NCBI GenBank assembly: GCA_020443425.1
Contig: JAGRIE010000024.1
Location: forward strand, 1 to 56,770
From: Halioglobus sp.
GTDB taxonomy: Bacteria > Pseudomonadota > Gammaproteobacteria > Pseudomonadales > Halieaceae
DNA length: 56,770 bases
Direction of reading: 5' to 3'
The notes below the pieces were generated by a model. It was not told the origin of the DNA. It did not search any database and worked only from the letters and a program-made list of their open reading frames with translations. Below, piece by piece: positions 18,432 to 25,673 of the stretch; position 1 is the first letter of the stretch; every line of letters starts with the position of its first letter. A program made the translations under genes and the position numbers.

Positions 18432-18839
18432 ATGACAGCACGGCGATTGGTTGGCATTTTGGGTGCGGCAATCTGGGGGACATTCGGCATGATGCCGGCA
18501 CAGGCTTCTGCTGCCGGGGGTGACCCGGCGCCACAGGATATCCGGCTGGGCTCAGCCGGCGCTCTGGTGGATATCTGTACCGTCGAGCCGACGCACGACG
18601 ACTACGCGGCCTCGCTGGGCTTCTGCTACGGGTTTTTTGAGGGCGCTGTGCGCTATCACCAGGCCGTATCCGGAGCCGGCGTGAACCGCCATCTGGTCTG
18701 TGCACCCGAGGACACGACGCGGCAGCAGGGGGTGGAGGTGTTTATCGACTATATACAGGAAAACCCACAGTACGCCTCCGAAGCCTCCGTCGACGCGGTA
18801 TTTCGCGCACTGGGCGCACGCTGGCCCTGTAAAGACTAG
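18432..18839 (+). CDS. Secreted Rap1a/Tai-like domain protein
   Basis: 135 residues starting at the ATG preceded by AGGAG (18419-18423, 8-base spacing). A signal peptide is evident (MTARRLVGILGAAIWGTFGMMPAQASA). The mature part has the spaced cysteines and motifs of the Rap1a/Tai immunity-protein family: LVDICTVEP, SLGFCYGFFEGAV, HLVCAPEDTTRQQGVEVFIDYIQENPQ and a terminal ALGARWPC. Founders of the family protect against type VI secretion peptidoglycan amidases, but most chromosomal members have no known function. No secretion or toxin gene is near, so I infer only a small periplasmic protein. It follows the glycine-zipper lipoprotein on the same strand. Confidence 0.72.
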   Translation: MTARRLVGILGAAIWGTFGMMPAQASAAGGDPAPQDIRLGSAGALVDICTVEPTHDDYAASLGFCYGFFEGAVRYHQAVSGAGVNRHLVCAPEDTTRQQGVEVFIDYIQENPQYASEASVDAVFRALGARWPCKD

Positions 18840-18862
18840 CCGCCAGGACCGGCGCTGGAGGC

Positions 18863-19606
18863 CTACGCGGCTGATTCGATAGCGGCGACGGTGCGGATAG
18901 CATCGCGGTACAGGGTCGGCTTACCGATGCCCAGTTCAGCGCGCAGTTTATCCAGCGGCTCTGCGAGTCGCTGCTCCCAATTGACGGTGGCGAACCAGGT
19001 GGCAGCTTCGCCGATCCGGCGGCCCTCCTCAATGCAGTCGTCCACGGAAAACAGCTGTGTCGCCTGTCGGGCCTTGCGCCGCGCCATGAAAATAATAAAG
19101 GCGATCCCGCGGTTGGGTGTCTGCGTCACCATAAACGACAGCAGGCACAGCTCACCGAGCTGGTCGCGGCCGTAGCCACACATCACATGTTGCAGATCGT
19201 GGATATCGCGCAGCCGATTACCCAGCCAGCTCTCATCGGGGCTCAACCCCTCTCCGCGCGGCGCCTCCTCACTCGCCGCGACCAGGCCGTCTGCGCTGAG
19301 CGACTGCGACTCGACAAAGCGCAGGTAGGCGCGGCCGACGCTGCCCTCGGGCATGGCCCGCAGCGCCTCTCGGTCATTCAGTACGGGCAGGATATCCGGT
19401 TTCGTGCGCAGCAGCTCACGCCCCTCCGGCGTGGACCTCAGCCGCTCCACGGCTCGGCCCAGGCTGCCGCCTTTGAGGGCCTGGATGATCTTGAAAACCT
19501 CGCCGGTATCATCCGGGTTGGCAATCAGTGCCCGCACTGAGCGCAACGCGCGCAGTGGCTTTACGCCCCTGAAATCGCTGACAATCCTGGAAATATACGC
19601 TGCCAT
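18863..19606 (-). CDS. coq4: Coq4-family ubiquinone biosynthesis protein
   Basis: 247 residues with the hallmark Coq4 motif HDxxH-x11-E (H136, D137, H140, E152: DIHDLQHVMCGYGRDQLGE), preceded by SWLGNRLRDIHD. Coq4 homologues bind metal through this motif and act in coenzyme Q synthesis, reported to carry out oxidative decarboxylation and hydroxylation of the ring C1, replacing UbiD/UbiX and a hydroxylase. Bacterial Coq4 is best known in alphaproteobacteria, so its presence here is notable. It stands alone, convergent with the Rap1a-like gene and divergent from the PEP-CTERM gene, with no other ubi gene in the window. Family membership is firm; the exact step is inferred. Confidence 0.85.
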   Translation of the reverse strand: MAAYISRIVSDFRGVKPLRALRSVRALIANPDDTGEVFKIIQALKGGSLGRAVERLRSTPEGRELLRTKPDILPVLNDREALRAMPEGSVGRAYLRFVESQSLSADGLVAASEEAPRGEGLSPDESWLGNRLRDIHDLQHVMCGYGRDQLGELCLLSFMVTQTPNRGIAFIIFMARRKARQATQLFSVDDCIEEGRRIGEAATWFATVNWEQRLAEPLDKLRAELGIGKPTLYRDAIRTVAAIESAA

Positions 19607-19941
19607 TGCTGGAGACCCCGCCGCCCCGCGGGCGGTACCGAATACACGGGCTTCATGGTGCCCTAATCCCGCGCTTTGGGGTAGACCCCGCAGCGGGCAA
19701 ATACAGCGTCGCCCCTGGCCACCGCACTGCCCCGCGAGAGGCCAACGGGCCTGCAGCGACGTGTTCTGCTGTCACTAAACTTTACGACTCCTGACGACCC
19801 GATTTGTAAGTTATTGATTATAAAAGGGTAAAAATGTTGGCACGCTTAATGCTTAGTAACCTGCGAACCCTACTTCAGAACCTTTAACTGACGCAGGCGA
19901 TCATCTACTTTGGTCAGTCGCACCCTAAGGAGGGGCACGAA
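19607..19941. other. Intergenic region between coq4 and the PEP-CTERM gene
   Basis: 335 bases without a credible gene. The half next to coq4 is GC-rich and holds no recognised element. The half next to the PEP-CTERM gene is AT-rich from about 19785 and contains the sigma-54 promoter described next, then a leader of about 80 bases ending in a very strong ribosome-binding site, AAGGAGG (19927-19933). Confidence 0.8.
19837..19854 (+). promoter_or_regulatory. Sigma-54 (RpoN) promoter of the PEP-CTERM gene
   Basis: TTGGCACG CTTA ATGCTT. The invariant GG (19839-19840) and GC (19851-19852) are exactly 12 bases apart, matching the -24/-12 consensus TGGCACG-N4-TTGCW except for one T to A change. The expected start of transcription is near 19864. 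PEP-CTERM genes in other proteobacteria are known to use RpoN with the PrsK/PrsR system, so the element fits its gene. Confidence 0.82.
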
Positions 19942-20646
19942 ATGAAAACAATGAAGAGAAACTTACTCTTTGCGGCAATCGCAACCGCATTGCCATTGGC
20001 CTCGGCGCAGGCCTCTGTGATTGTACTGGACTTCGAGAACATCAATTCCTCGTATCCAACCATCAATTACGCCAATATCCAGGAGTTCTACAACGGCGGT
20101 ACCAGCAGCCAGGGCACCAGCGGCACCAACTTTGGCGTGAGCTTCGAAGACAATGCCCGCGCGATCTGCCTGAACACTCTGGGTACCACCAGCGGCTGTT
20201 CCAACACTTCGCGCGGTGGACTGGGTGACCCCAATTCACAGCGCGGCGGCCTGTTCTTCACCGCGGGCAACGAGACCACGATGAATTTTGCAGCGGGTTT
20301 TGAAACCGGCTTCTCATTCTTCTACTCCGCGATCAACCAGGGCGGCTCTGTACAGGTGTTTGATGGCCTGGACGGCACCGGAAACCTGCTGGCGACCCTG
20401 AACCTCAGCACCACCGCCAGCTCTTGCAGTGGCTATGGGGCGGGCTTCTGCCCATTCGTTGCAGCGGGCGTCAACTTTGCCGGCACTGCGCGTTCAGTCA
20501 ACTGGGGCGGCGTGGCCAACCAGGTTGTGTTTGACGATGTTACCTTCGGTTCGTCAACCCCCGGCGAAGTGCCTGTTCCCGGCACCCTCGGCATTGTCGG
20601 CCTGGGTCTCGTTGGCCTGGCCAGAATGCGTCGTCGCAAAAAGTAA
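19942..20646 (+). CDS. PEP-CTERM sorting-domain protein
   Basis: 234 residues. An N-terminal signal peptide (MKTMKRNLLFAAIATALPLASAQAS) leads into a low-complexity, Gly/Ser/Asn-rich extracellular domain with four cysteines. The C-terminus has the tripartite sorting signal: VPVPGTLGI, the variant PEP motif (residues 210-218), a short membrane helix and a basic tail (RMRRRKK). Exosortase (EpsH/Xrt) is expected to process it and deliver it to the surface or extracellular matrix; no exosortase lies in this window. A sigma-54 promoter and a strong ribosome-binding site precede it and a clean terminator follows, so it is a single-gene unit. The ligand or structural role is unknown. Confidence 0.9.
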   Translation: MKTMKRNLLFAAIATALPLASAQASVIVLDFENINSSYPTINYANIQEFYNGGTSSQGTSGTNFGVSFEDNARAICLNTLGTTSGCSNTSRGGLGDPNSQRGGLFFTAGNETTMNFAAGFETGFSFFYSAINQGGSVQVFDGLDGTGNLLATLNLSTTASSCSGYGAGFCPFVAAGVNFAGTARSVNWGGVANQVVFDDVTFGSSTPGEVPVPGTLGIVGLGLVGLARMRRRKK

Positions 20647-20662
20647 GCGGCTCTCGCAGAGC

Positions 20663-20691
20663 AAAAGCCCCGCTAACGCGGGGTTTTTTTT
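20663..20691 (+). terminator. Terminator after the PEP-CTERM gene, perhaps bidirectional
   Basis: CCCCGC (20668-20673), loop TAAC, GCGGGG (20678-20683), then eight T. Four A precede the stem, so it could also weakly stop the converging sulfotransferase message. Confidence 0.93.
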
Positions 20692-20711
20692 GCCTGTCAC
20701 TATCGCCAGCG

Positions 20712-22361
20712 TCAACCGTTGAGTGTGTAACCGTAACGCTGCACCCAGGGCGCGAGCACATCCGTCACCGGTGCCATTGGGTCACTGTAGCGGCGCCATT
20801 GTCCCAGCCCGCTGGCGTTCAGGCCGCGCCTGAGCTGCAGGTCACTGGGCGTGCGCGGGTCTGCCGGCAGCGTGTCGGCGAAGTGCAGCAGCGCCGGCTG
20901 CCATTCCAGGCCGACAAACTCCAGCACCCGGCGAACCGTGTGCTCGAACTGCTCTACCATCTGTTCGTGACGGACCTCCCACACCGCAATCGGCAGGACG
21001 GCACGGCACACCTCGGCCAGGTTCATCACCTCGTGGTAAAACTGCGCCGCACTGCGCAGGTCGAGCAGTTCGTACATCGCCGGATTCACCTGGAAGCGCC
21101 GCCGGAAACAGCTCAGCACCACGTCCCGTGGATCGCGCACCGCAAACAGTATTTTCGCCTGCGGGAACAGCCTCGCGATCACCGGCAGGCACAGTGTGTG
21201 CAAAGGCAGTTTGTCCAGTACAGTCCTGCCACTGAGCTCTACACCGGTCGCATCCCGCACACCCTGCCAGTAGCGCGCCCGGTGTACGGCGGCCTCCCGC
21301 GGCCCGAGCGCGGCCAGGGCATCGATGCCAGCGTCCTGTGCCAGCCATTCACTGGCGATATCACTCAGCAGATCCACCTCCTCCAGTGCCACAACGTCAC
21401 TGTGGCTGCTCAGGACCTTCTCCAGCAAAGTGGTGCCGGAACGGGGAAAGCTGAGCAGGAAGACATGGCGACAACCGGCGTCAGCGCCAGCCTCGTCGGG
21501 GCCGGCGCTGTGTCGCTGCCACGGCGCCGCGGCCTGCGAGGAGAAAACCCGGGCCAGCCTGCGCGCCCTGTCCACAGAGCGCTCGGACACTTCACGCTCC
21601 ATGCGCGCGGCGAATTTTTGCGACAGGATGGCGTTGCGACTCGCGTAATCGGCAAACGCCGCCTCCGTGCGATCCAGTGCATCCAGCGCGTCAGCACGCA
21701 GGTCGAGGACGGCTACCCGGGCGTCATCGTCGAGGCCGGAGCGAGCGAGTAACCGGTCCATCCGGGCGTGCACCCGCTCCGGCTCACCGTCGATAAGGTC
21801 GGCGCGGCCAATGGCCATCTCCGCACTGAAATTCCCCGGCTGCAGGGCCAGCGCCCGGGAGGCCATAGCGCGCGCCTGGGCGGTATCACGCCGACGCGCG
21901 GCGATCGCGGCCAGCGCCGCCAGCGCGTCGGTGCTGTCCGGATCGAGTGCGACAAGCTGGCGATAGTAGGACTCGGCGTCCGTCAGGTGTCCGAGCCGGT
22001 AACTGACCGCCGCGGCGTTCGCGAGTGCGGGCAGAAAATTCGCCTGCAGGGACAGCGCGGTTTCAAGGTCGGCGAGCCCCGCCTCGTCCAGGCCCTGTCG
22101 AATCCTCATGGTACCCAGGCAGAACCAGACCTGTGCTTCCTCAGGGGCGATTTCGGCCGCCTCGAGAAGCAACTCAATTCCCTCCGCCCCGCGTCCGTCT
22201 TCCTCCAGGGCTTCACCGGCCAGCAGCAGCACCAGCGGTTCGTCCAGCCCCTGCTCAAGTGCGGAGACCGCCAGCCGCATCGCGGTATCCCGCTCCCCCC
22301 GCTCAAAGCTGGCGACGATATTTTCAAACAGCGATTCAGCCGCTTCCGGCGATAAGGTCAT
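20712..22361 (-). CDS. TPR-repeat sulfotransferase family protein
   Basis: 549 residues. About 1-300 form TPR-like helices (LVLLLAGEALEEDGRGAEGIEL; VWFCLGTMRIRQGLDEAGLADL; LGHLTDAESYYRQLVALDPDS). A sulfotransferase domain follows, with the PAPS loop HVFLLSFPRSGTTLLEKVLSSH, 3'-phosphate region ILFAVRDPRDVVLSCF and the ending GLGQWRRYSDPM. The ATG at 22361 (MTLSPEAAESLF) is taken as start; a longer frame to 22565 adds 68 basic, atypical residues. Same architecture as the protein at 3073-4695 but clearly diverged, so not a recent duplicate. It lies downstream of the diguanylate cyclase gene on the same strand, 227 bases away, and converges on the PEP-CTERM gene. The acceptor is unknown; matrix or surface polymers are one possibility. 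Confidence 0.86.
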   Translation of the reverse strand: MTLSPEAAESLFENIVASFERGERDTAMRLAVSALEQGLDEPLVLLLAGEALEEDGRGAEGIELLLEAAEIAPEEAQVWFCLGTMRIRQGLDEAGLADLETALSLQANFLPALANAAAVSYRLGHLTDAESYYRQLVALDPDSTDALAALAAIAARRRDTAQARAMASRALALQPGNFSAEMAIGRADLIDGEPERVHARMDRLLARSGLDDDARVAVLDLRADALDALDRTEAAFADYASRNAILSQKFAARMEREVSERSVDRARRLARVFSSQAAAPWQRHSAGPDEAGADAGCRHVFLLSFPRSGTTLLEKVLSSHSDVVALEEVDLLSDIASEWLAQDAGIDALAALGPREAAVHRARYWQGVRDATGVELSGRTVLDKLPLHTLCLPVIARLFPQAKILFAVRDPRDVVLSCFRRRFQVNPAMYELLDLRSAAQFYHEVMNLAEVCRAVLPIAVWEVRHEQMVEQFEHTVRRVLEFVGLEWQPALLHFADTLPADPRTPSDLQLRRGLNASGLGQWRRYSDPMAPVTDVLAPWVQRYGYTLNG

Positions 22362-22588
22362 GCGCGGTATCCGTAGCGTAGTGTCCCTGAAAGCTACAAC
22401 AGCCCGGACAACTTGCGCAATAGGCTGTCCCGCCAATACCCCGGTTCCCGGCAGAAGGTGGGTGTTTCTGTGACGGTGGCACGCACCGAAGCGGGCTGAC
22501 AGCAGATTCCGCTCATCCACACGGCTGGCCGGTATCGCCGCGCCCGGGACACAAGTCCGGGACACAACGCTGCACTTACAGGCCGTAC

Positions 22589-23665
22589 TTACATAGAGCG
22601 CGCCAGTATCGGCACGACTCTCGCTTCCTCGCTATCGCGTACCGCTCGCATCTGCAGCGGTGCCGCAGGGACCATTTCCCGCGCTGCAATCACCTGGTTG
22701 CGCCCGCCTTTCTTGGCGCGGTAAAGCGCTTTGTCGGCGCGTCCCAGCCAGGCCTCCCGATCTTCCCTACCCTGCAGTTGTGCAACACCGATGGATACGG
22801 TGAGGGAGATACCGGCCGTGAACCGGGCGCGCTCGATCCTGCGGCGCAAGTTCTCAGCCAGATTGGCCGCGGCGTCCAGTGCGGTGTGCTCCGCCACCAC
22901 GACAAATTCCTCACCCCCGTAGCGGTAGACGCTCTCTGTCGCCCGTGTCTTGCCGCGCAGCAGCGCGCTGAGATCAACCAGTATCTGATCGCCCACGATA
23001 TGTCCGTAGGTGTCATTTATCTGCTTGAAATGGTCGATATCGAGAATCAGCAGGCTGACCGGGCTGCTGTTGCGCCGAAAGATCGCGCTGACCGCATCGA
23101 CCTTCAAATTCTGCGCACGTCGATTGCCGGCGCCTGTCAAAGGGTCCACATGGACCATGCGACGCAATTCTTCCAGTTGCCGCCGGTTGGTCAGCGCAAA
23201 TGCATTGGCCAGCAGTACGGTAGTGACGACTGTCAGGCAGATTTTGGTCAGTGCTGTCGCCGATACATCATCCCAAACGATCGCGAGGAAGCAGCCGACA
23301 AAACCGGCCGTGAGAATGGTTGCCTGCCGCGTATCCAGCATGAAGTAAGCCACCATCAGCGCCGGAAACACCCAGAACAACTCACTGACGCCAAGCAGCA
23401 GTGTGGACATCAGTGCGGCGCCGATAAAACCCAGCGCCATCAGGATGCCGGCCGTTCGGGTTTTACGGCTGACGTAGACAAAAAGCAGCAGCAGCAACAT
23501 GATGGCGACGAACCCCATGTCGACTGCGGCCAGCGTCCAGTTCTTGTTCAGCAGGCGCATACAGGCCAACAGTGTTACCGCTATGGCCATGGAACCGCCG
23601 AGCAGCAGCAACAGGGTTTCCTTGATCGAACGCTGCCGCGGGGAATCTGCGTCAATTTCAAGCAT
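22589..23665 (-). CDS. Membrane-bound diguanylate cyclase
   Basis: 358 residues. The first about 165 contain several hydrophobic helices (LLLLLGGSMAIAVTLLACM; GFVAIMLLLLLFVYV; GILMALGFIGAALMSTLLL; ELFWVFPALMVAYFML; LTVVTTVLLANAFAL). A GGDEF domain follows: DPLTGAGNRRA, LILDIDHFKQINDTYGH and the active site RYGGEEF (GGEEF at 250-254). It should make cyclic di-GMP from two GTP at the inner membrane in response to an unknown signal. The inhibitory I-site position reads RATE (241-244) rather than RxxD, so product inhibition may be altered. AAGGAGA lies 8 bases before the ATG. A CRP/Vfr-like site lies about 200 bases upstream. Confidence 0.92.
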   Translation of the reverse strand: MLEIDADSPRQRSIKETLLLLLGGSMAIAVTLLACMRLLNKNWTLAAVDMGFVAIMLLLLLFVYVSRKTRTAGILMALGFIGAALMSTLLLGVSELFWVFPALMVAYFMLDTRQATILTAGFVGCFLAIVWDDVSATALTKICLTVVTTVLLANAFALTNRRQLEELRRMVHVDPLTGAGNRRAQNLKVDAVSAIFRRNSSPVSLLILDIDHFKQINDTYGHIVGDQILVDLSALLRGKTRATESVYRYGGEEFVVVAEHTALDAAANLAENLRRRIERARFTAGISLTVSIGVAQLQGREDREAWLGRADKALYRAKKGGRNQVIAAREMVPAAPLQMRAVRDSEEARVVPILARSM

Positions 23666-23979
23666 GCCATCCGTCTCCTTGATAGCTCCTCCGCCCGCAC
23701 ATCGGATGGAGGATATCTTGCCGCACGCATTACCGCGTACGACCGGGATGCCAGAGAATATTGTTGCGGGGAACCTGCAGGGAGCTCACGGCTGTGGCTC
23801 CATCAGTGACGAGCTGATTCTGCGATTTCCAAAAAGCCCCTTCTTGACCACGAGAGGCGTGAATAGTGTGATGTTAGTCACAGAATCGGGCTTAGTCCAA
23901 CGATTCACCGGGAAAAACTGGAGAAATCGCGTTTTTTTTGCTAGTGGAAACTAGTCAAACAGCGCGCGAGCCGGCGGTG
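23666..23979. other. Intergenic region upstream of the diguanylate cyclase
   Basis: 314 bases between the GMC oxidoreductase stop and the diguanylate cyclase start (both minus strand), more AT-rich than its surroundings. It contains the CRP-like site at 23867-23882. A run of eight T (23933-23940) is followed on the plus strand by a small CTAGT/ACTAG hairpin. I see no coding potential I trust and no convincing -35/-10 pair. Confidence 0.75.
23867..23882. promoter_or_regulatory. CRP/Vfr-type binding site
   Basis: TGTGATGTTAGTCACA, a perfect match to the TGTGA-N6-TCACA core of cyclic-AMP receptor protein sites. The nearest gene able to use it as an activator site is the diguanylate cyclase on the minus strand, whose start is about 200 bases away. 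It could act instead as a boundary or repressor site for the gene ending at 23980. A CRP homologue is not in the window. Confidence 0.6.
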
Positions 23980-25521
23980 TCAGCGCCTCACGAGGCGCGG
24001 GACCAGCTGCTCCATAATGCGCTCAGCATTGGCGGCAATGGTCAGTGACGGGTTGGCGGCTGCCGCTGTCCCGGGCAACAGGCTGCCATCAACCACAAAG
24101 AGATTCCTGTATCCGTACAGCTGGCCGATGTGATCGCAGGCGTCTCCCATCACCGCGCCACCGAGCGGATGCCATACTGTCGGCCTGCCCGCGAGACCGT
24201 CGAGGCTGGTACCGCCCGTTTGTGTCAACAGGCGATTGAAGCTGTCGACCCGGGCCCGCGCCGCAGGGGTGTCGACGTCGCGGGGCCAGCGAATCATTGA
24301 GCGACCGGAGTCGGCGTCGTACACCACCTCGCCGCTGGCATCCGGAACTGACATCGCCAGCTGTATCTGGATATCGACCGGCACCCGGGCAGGTGAATGC
24401 ATGAACGTCACCGGGTAGGCGGCGTCGCTGGCATCGATCGCCGCGACACAGGCCGGCCCCCCCTGCGGACCACTGACCGGCCGGCTGGAATACTCCAGCA
24501 TCAACTGGTCGCCGTTGGTGCCCCAGCGCTGGCCGATGCGATCATTGCCGCCGTGCAAACCGCCGGCCAGCTGGCTTTTCAGCAGCAGTTTACTGGTGTT
24601 GAGAGAACCGGCTGCGAGGAAGACATAGTCGGCCTGCAATTCGTAGCGCTCCAGCTCGTCTCCCTGAGCATTGATACAGCGGCACTCGAGCGCGTAGCCG
24701 CCGCTGTCGCGCTCGCGCATCATCACCACCTCGGTCAGGCTGCGGATCTCCACCTTCCCGGTCGCCCTGGCATGCCAAAGATAGTTCTTGTCCGTGGACA
24801 ACTTGGCGCCGCTATTGCAGCCGTAGATGTATTCACTGACGCTGGCGGCAGCGGCCTCTCTGCCATTGATTTCCCTGCGGATAATGTCCCAGTCAAACCC
24901 CGTATGCGGCCGCTGCACTGCAAACCCCGCCGCCCGCGCATCCTCCAGAAACGCGCGGTGCGCAGCATAGTTCTGGCTGGCCAGCACATCGTCCGGAATC
25001 CGCGCAGCGCCAATCTCGGCGATGACACGGGGATAGTAGACCTGGTCCATGTCATCGTAGTTGATCTGGGGGAACACCTGGCTGAACAGCTCGCGCTGTG
25101 GCTGGATCAGCACCCCGCCATAGACCAGCGAGCCCCCACCCACACAGGCACCACAGATGGCATCGAGCGTATCCCCGGCAACCCGTTCCAGCATACCTGC
25201 CCAGGGCGTGACAGCGGCAGCGCCGGTCAGCGCCTCGACCTCCCCAAACCACGTGGTGCGCCGGTCGGGCTGGCCGATACGCGGAAAAGTATCGGGGCCT
25301 GCCAGTGTCCACTGCTGGCCGCGCTCCAGCACCACCGTACTGATACCAGCCTGCCCCAGGCGCAGCGCCGCGACCGAGCCGCCAAAACCGGAGCCGATGA
25401 CGACCGCCCTGGGCCTCGCACCGGCGCGGGAACCGGTGTCGCTGCAGGCCGACCCCAGTGTGGCGGCGGCAGCGACCAGAGAGGAGCGCTGAACAAACTG
25501 TCGACGGGTAAGCGAACGCAT
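23980..25521 (-). CDS. GMC oxidoreductase, cholesterol-oxidase-like, Tat-exported
   Basis: 513 residues. The N-terminus carries a twin-arginine signal (LTRRQFVQ, then a mild hydrophobic segment), and SAC near residue 26 could be a lipidation site. FAD binding is shown by VVIGSGFGGSVAALRLGQAG, with the second motif GACVGGGSLVYGGVL. Near the C-terminus WHPLGGAVMGDACD holds the catalytic histidine, and LFVVDGSLLPGTAAAANPSLTIAANAERI completes the FAD site. These blocks are closer to cholesterol oxidases than to choline dehydrogenases, so a sterol or other hydrophobic alcohol is the likely substrate, acting in the periplasm. An imperfect dyad 40 bases upstream matches the one before the esterase gene. 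Confidence 0.85.
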   Translation of the reverse strand: MRSLTRRQFVQRSSLVAAAATLGSACSDTGSRAGARPRAVVIGSGFGGSVAALRLGQAGISTVVLERGQQWTLAGPDTFPRIGQPDRRTTWFGEVEALTGAAAVTPWAGMLERVAGDTLDAICGACVGGGSLVYGGVLIQPQRELFSQVFPQINYDDMDQVYYPRVIAEIGAARIPDDVLASQNYAAHRAFLEDARAAGFAVQRPHTGFDWDIIRREINGREAAAASVSEYIYGCNSGAKLSTDKNYLWHARATGKVEIRSLTEVVMMRERDSGGYALECRCINAQGDELERYELQADYVFLAAGSLNTSKLLLKSQLAGGLHGGNDRIGQRWGTNGDQLMLEYSSRPVSGPQGGPACVAAIDASDAAYPVTFMHSPARVPVDIQIQLAMSVPDASGEVVYDADSGRSMIRWPRDVDTPAARARVDSFNRLLTQTGGTSLDGLAGRPTVWHPLGGAVMGDACDHIGQLYGYRNLFVVDGSLLPGTAAAANPSLTIAANAERIMEQLVPRLVRR

Positions 25522-25560
25522 GGAGCTGCCTTATCGTTATGTGTTGGCGGGGTCGAACAG

Positions 25561-25576
25561 GTATTCTAGGATACTT
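25561..25576 (-). promoter_or_regulatory. Dyad upstream of the GMC oxidoreductase gene
   Basis: GTATTCTAGGATACTT, 14 of 16 bases equal to 17797-17812 before the esterase gene, and 40 bases from the GMC start codon compared with 37 there. On the minus strand it includes TAGAAT, but no -35 can be found at normal spacing. An operator or an activator-dependent promoter is therefore more likely than a plain promoter core. It lies in the 152-base divergent gap shared with gshB. Confidence 0.45.
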
Positions 25577-25673
25577 CGCCGTCTTTACGGCACAGATTAT
25601 CAACCGCCGCCCGCTTGCACCGCCGATCGCCTTTGCGTAAGTTAGCAGGCCGTCGGGGCAGGAGCGCAACACA

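Noticed and set aside
23933-23954. Terminator from the T-run and CTAGT hairpin
   Set aside because: On the plus strand the T-run precedes the hairpin, and on the minus strand it becomes an A-run after the stem, so neither orientation works.
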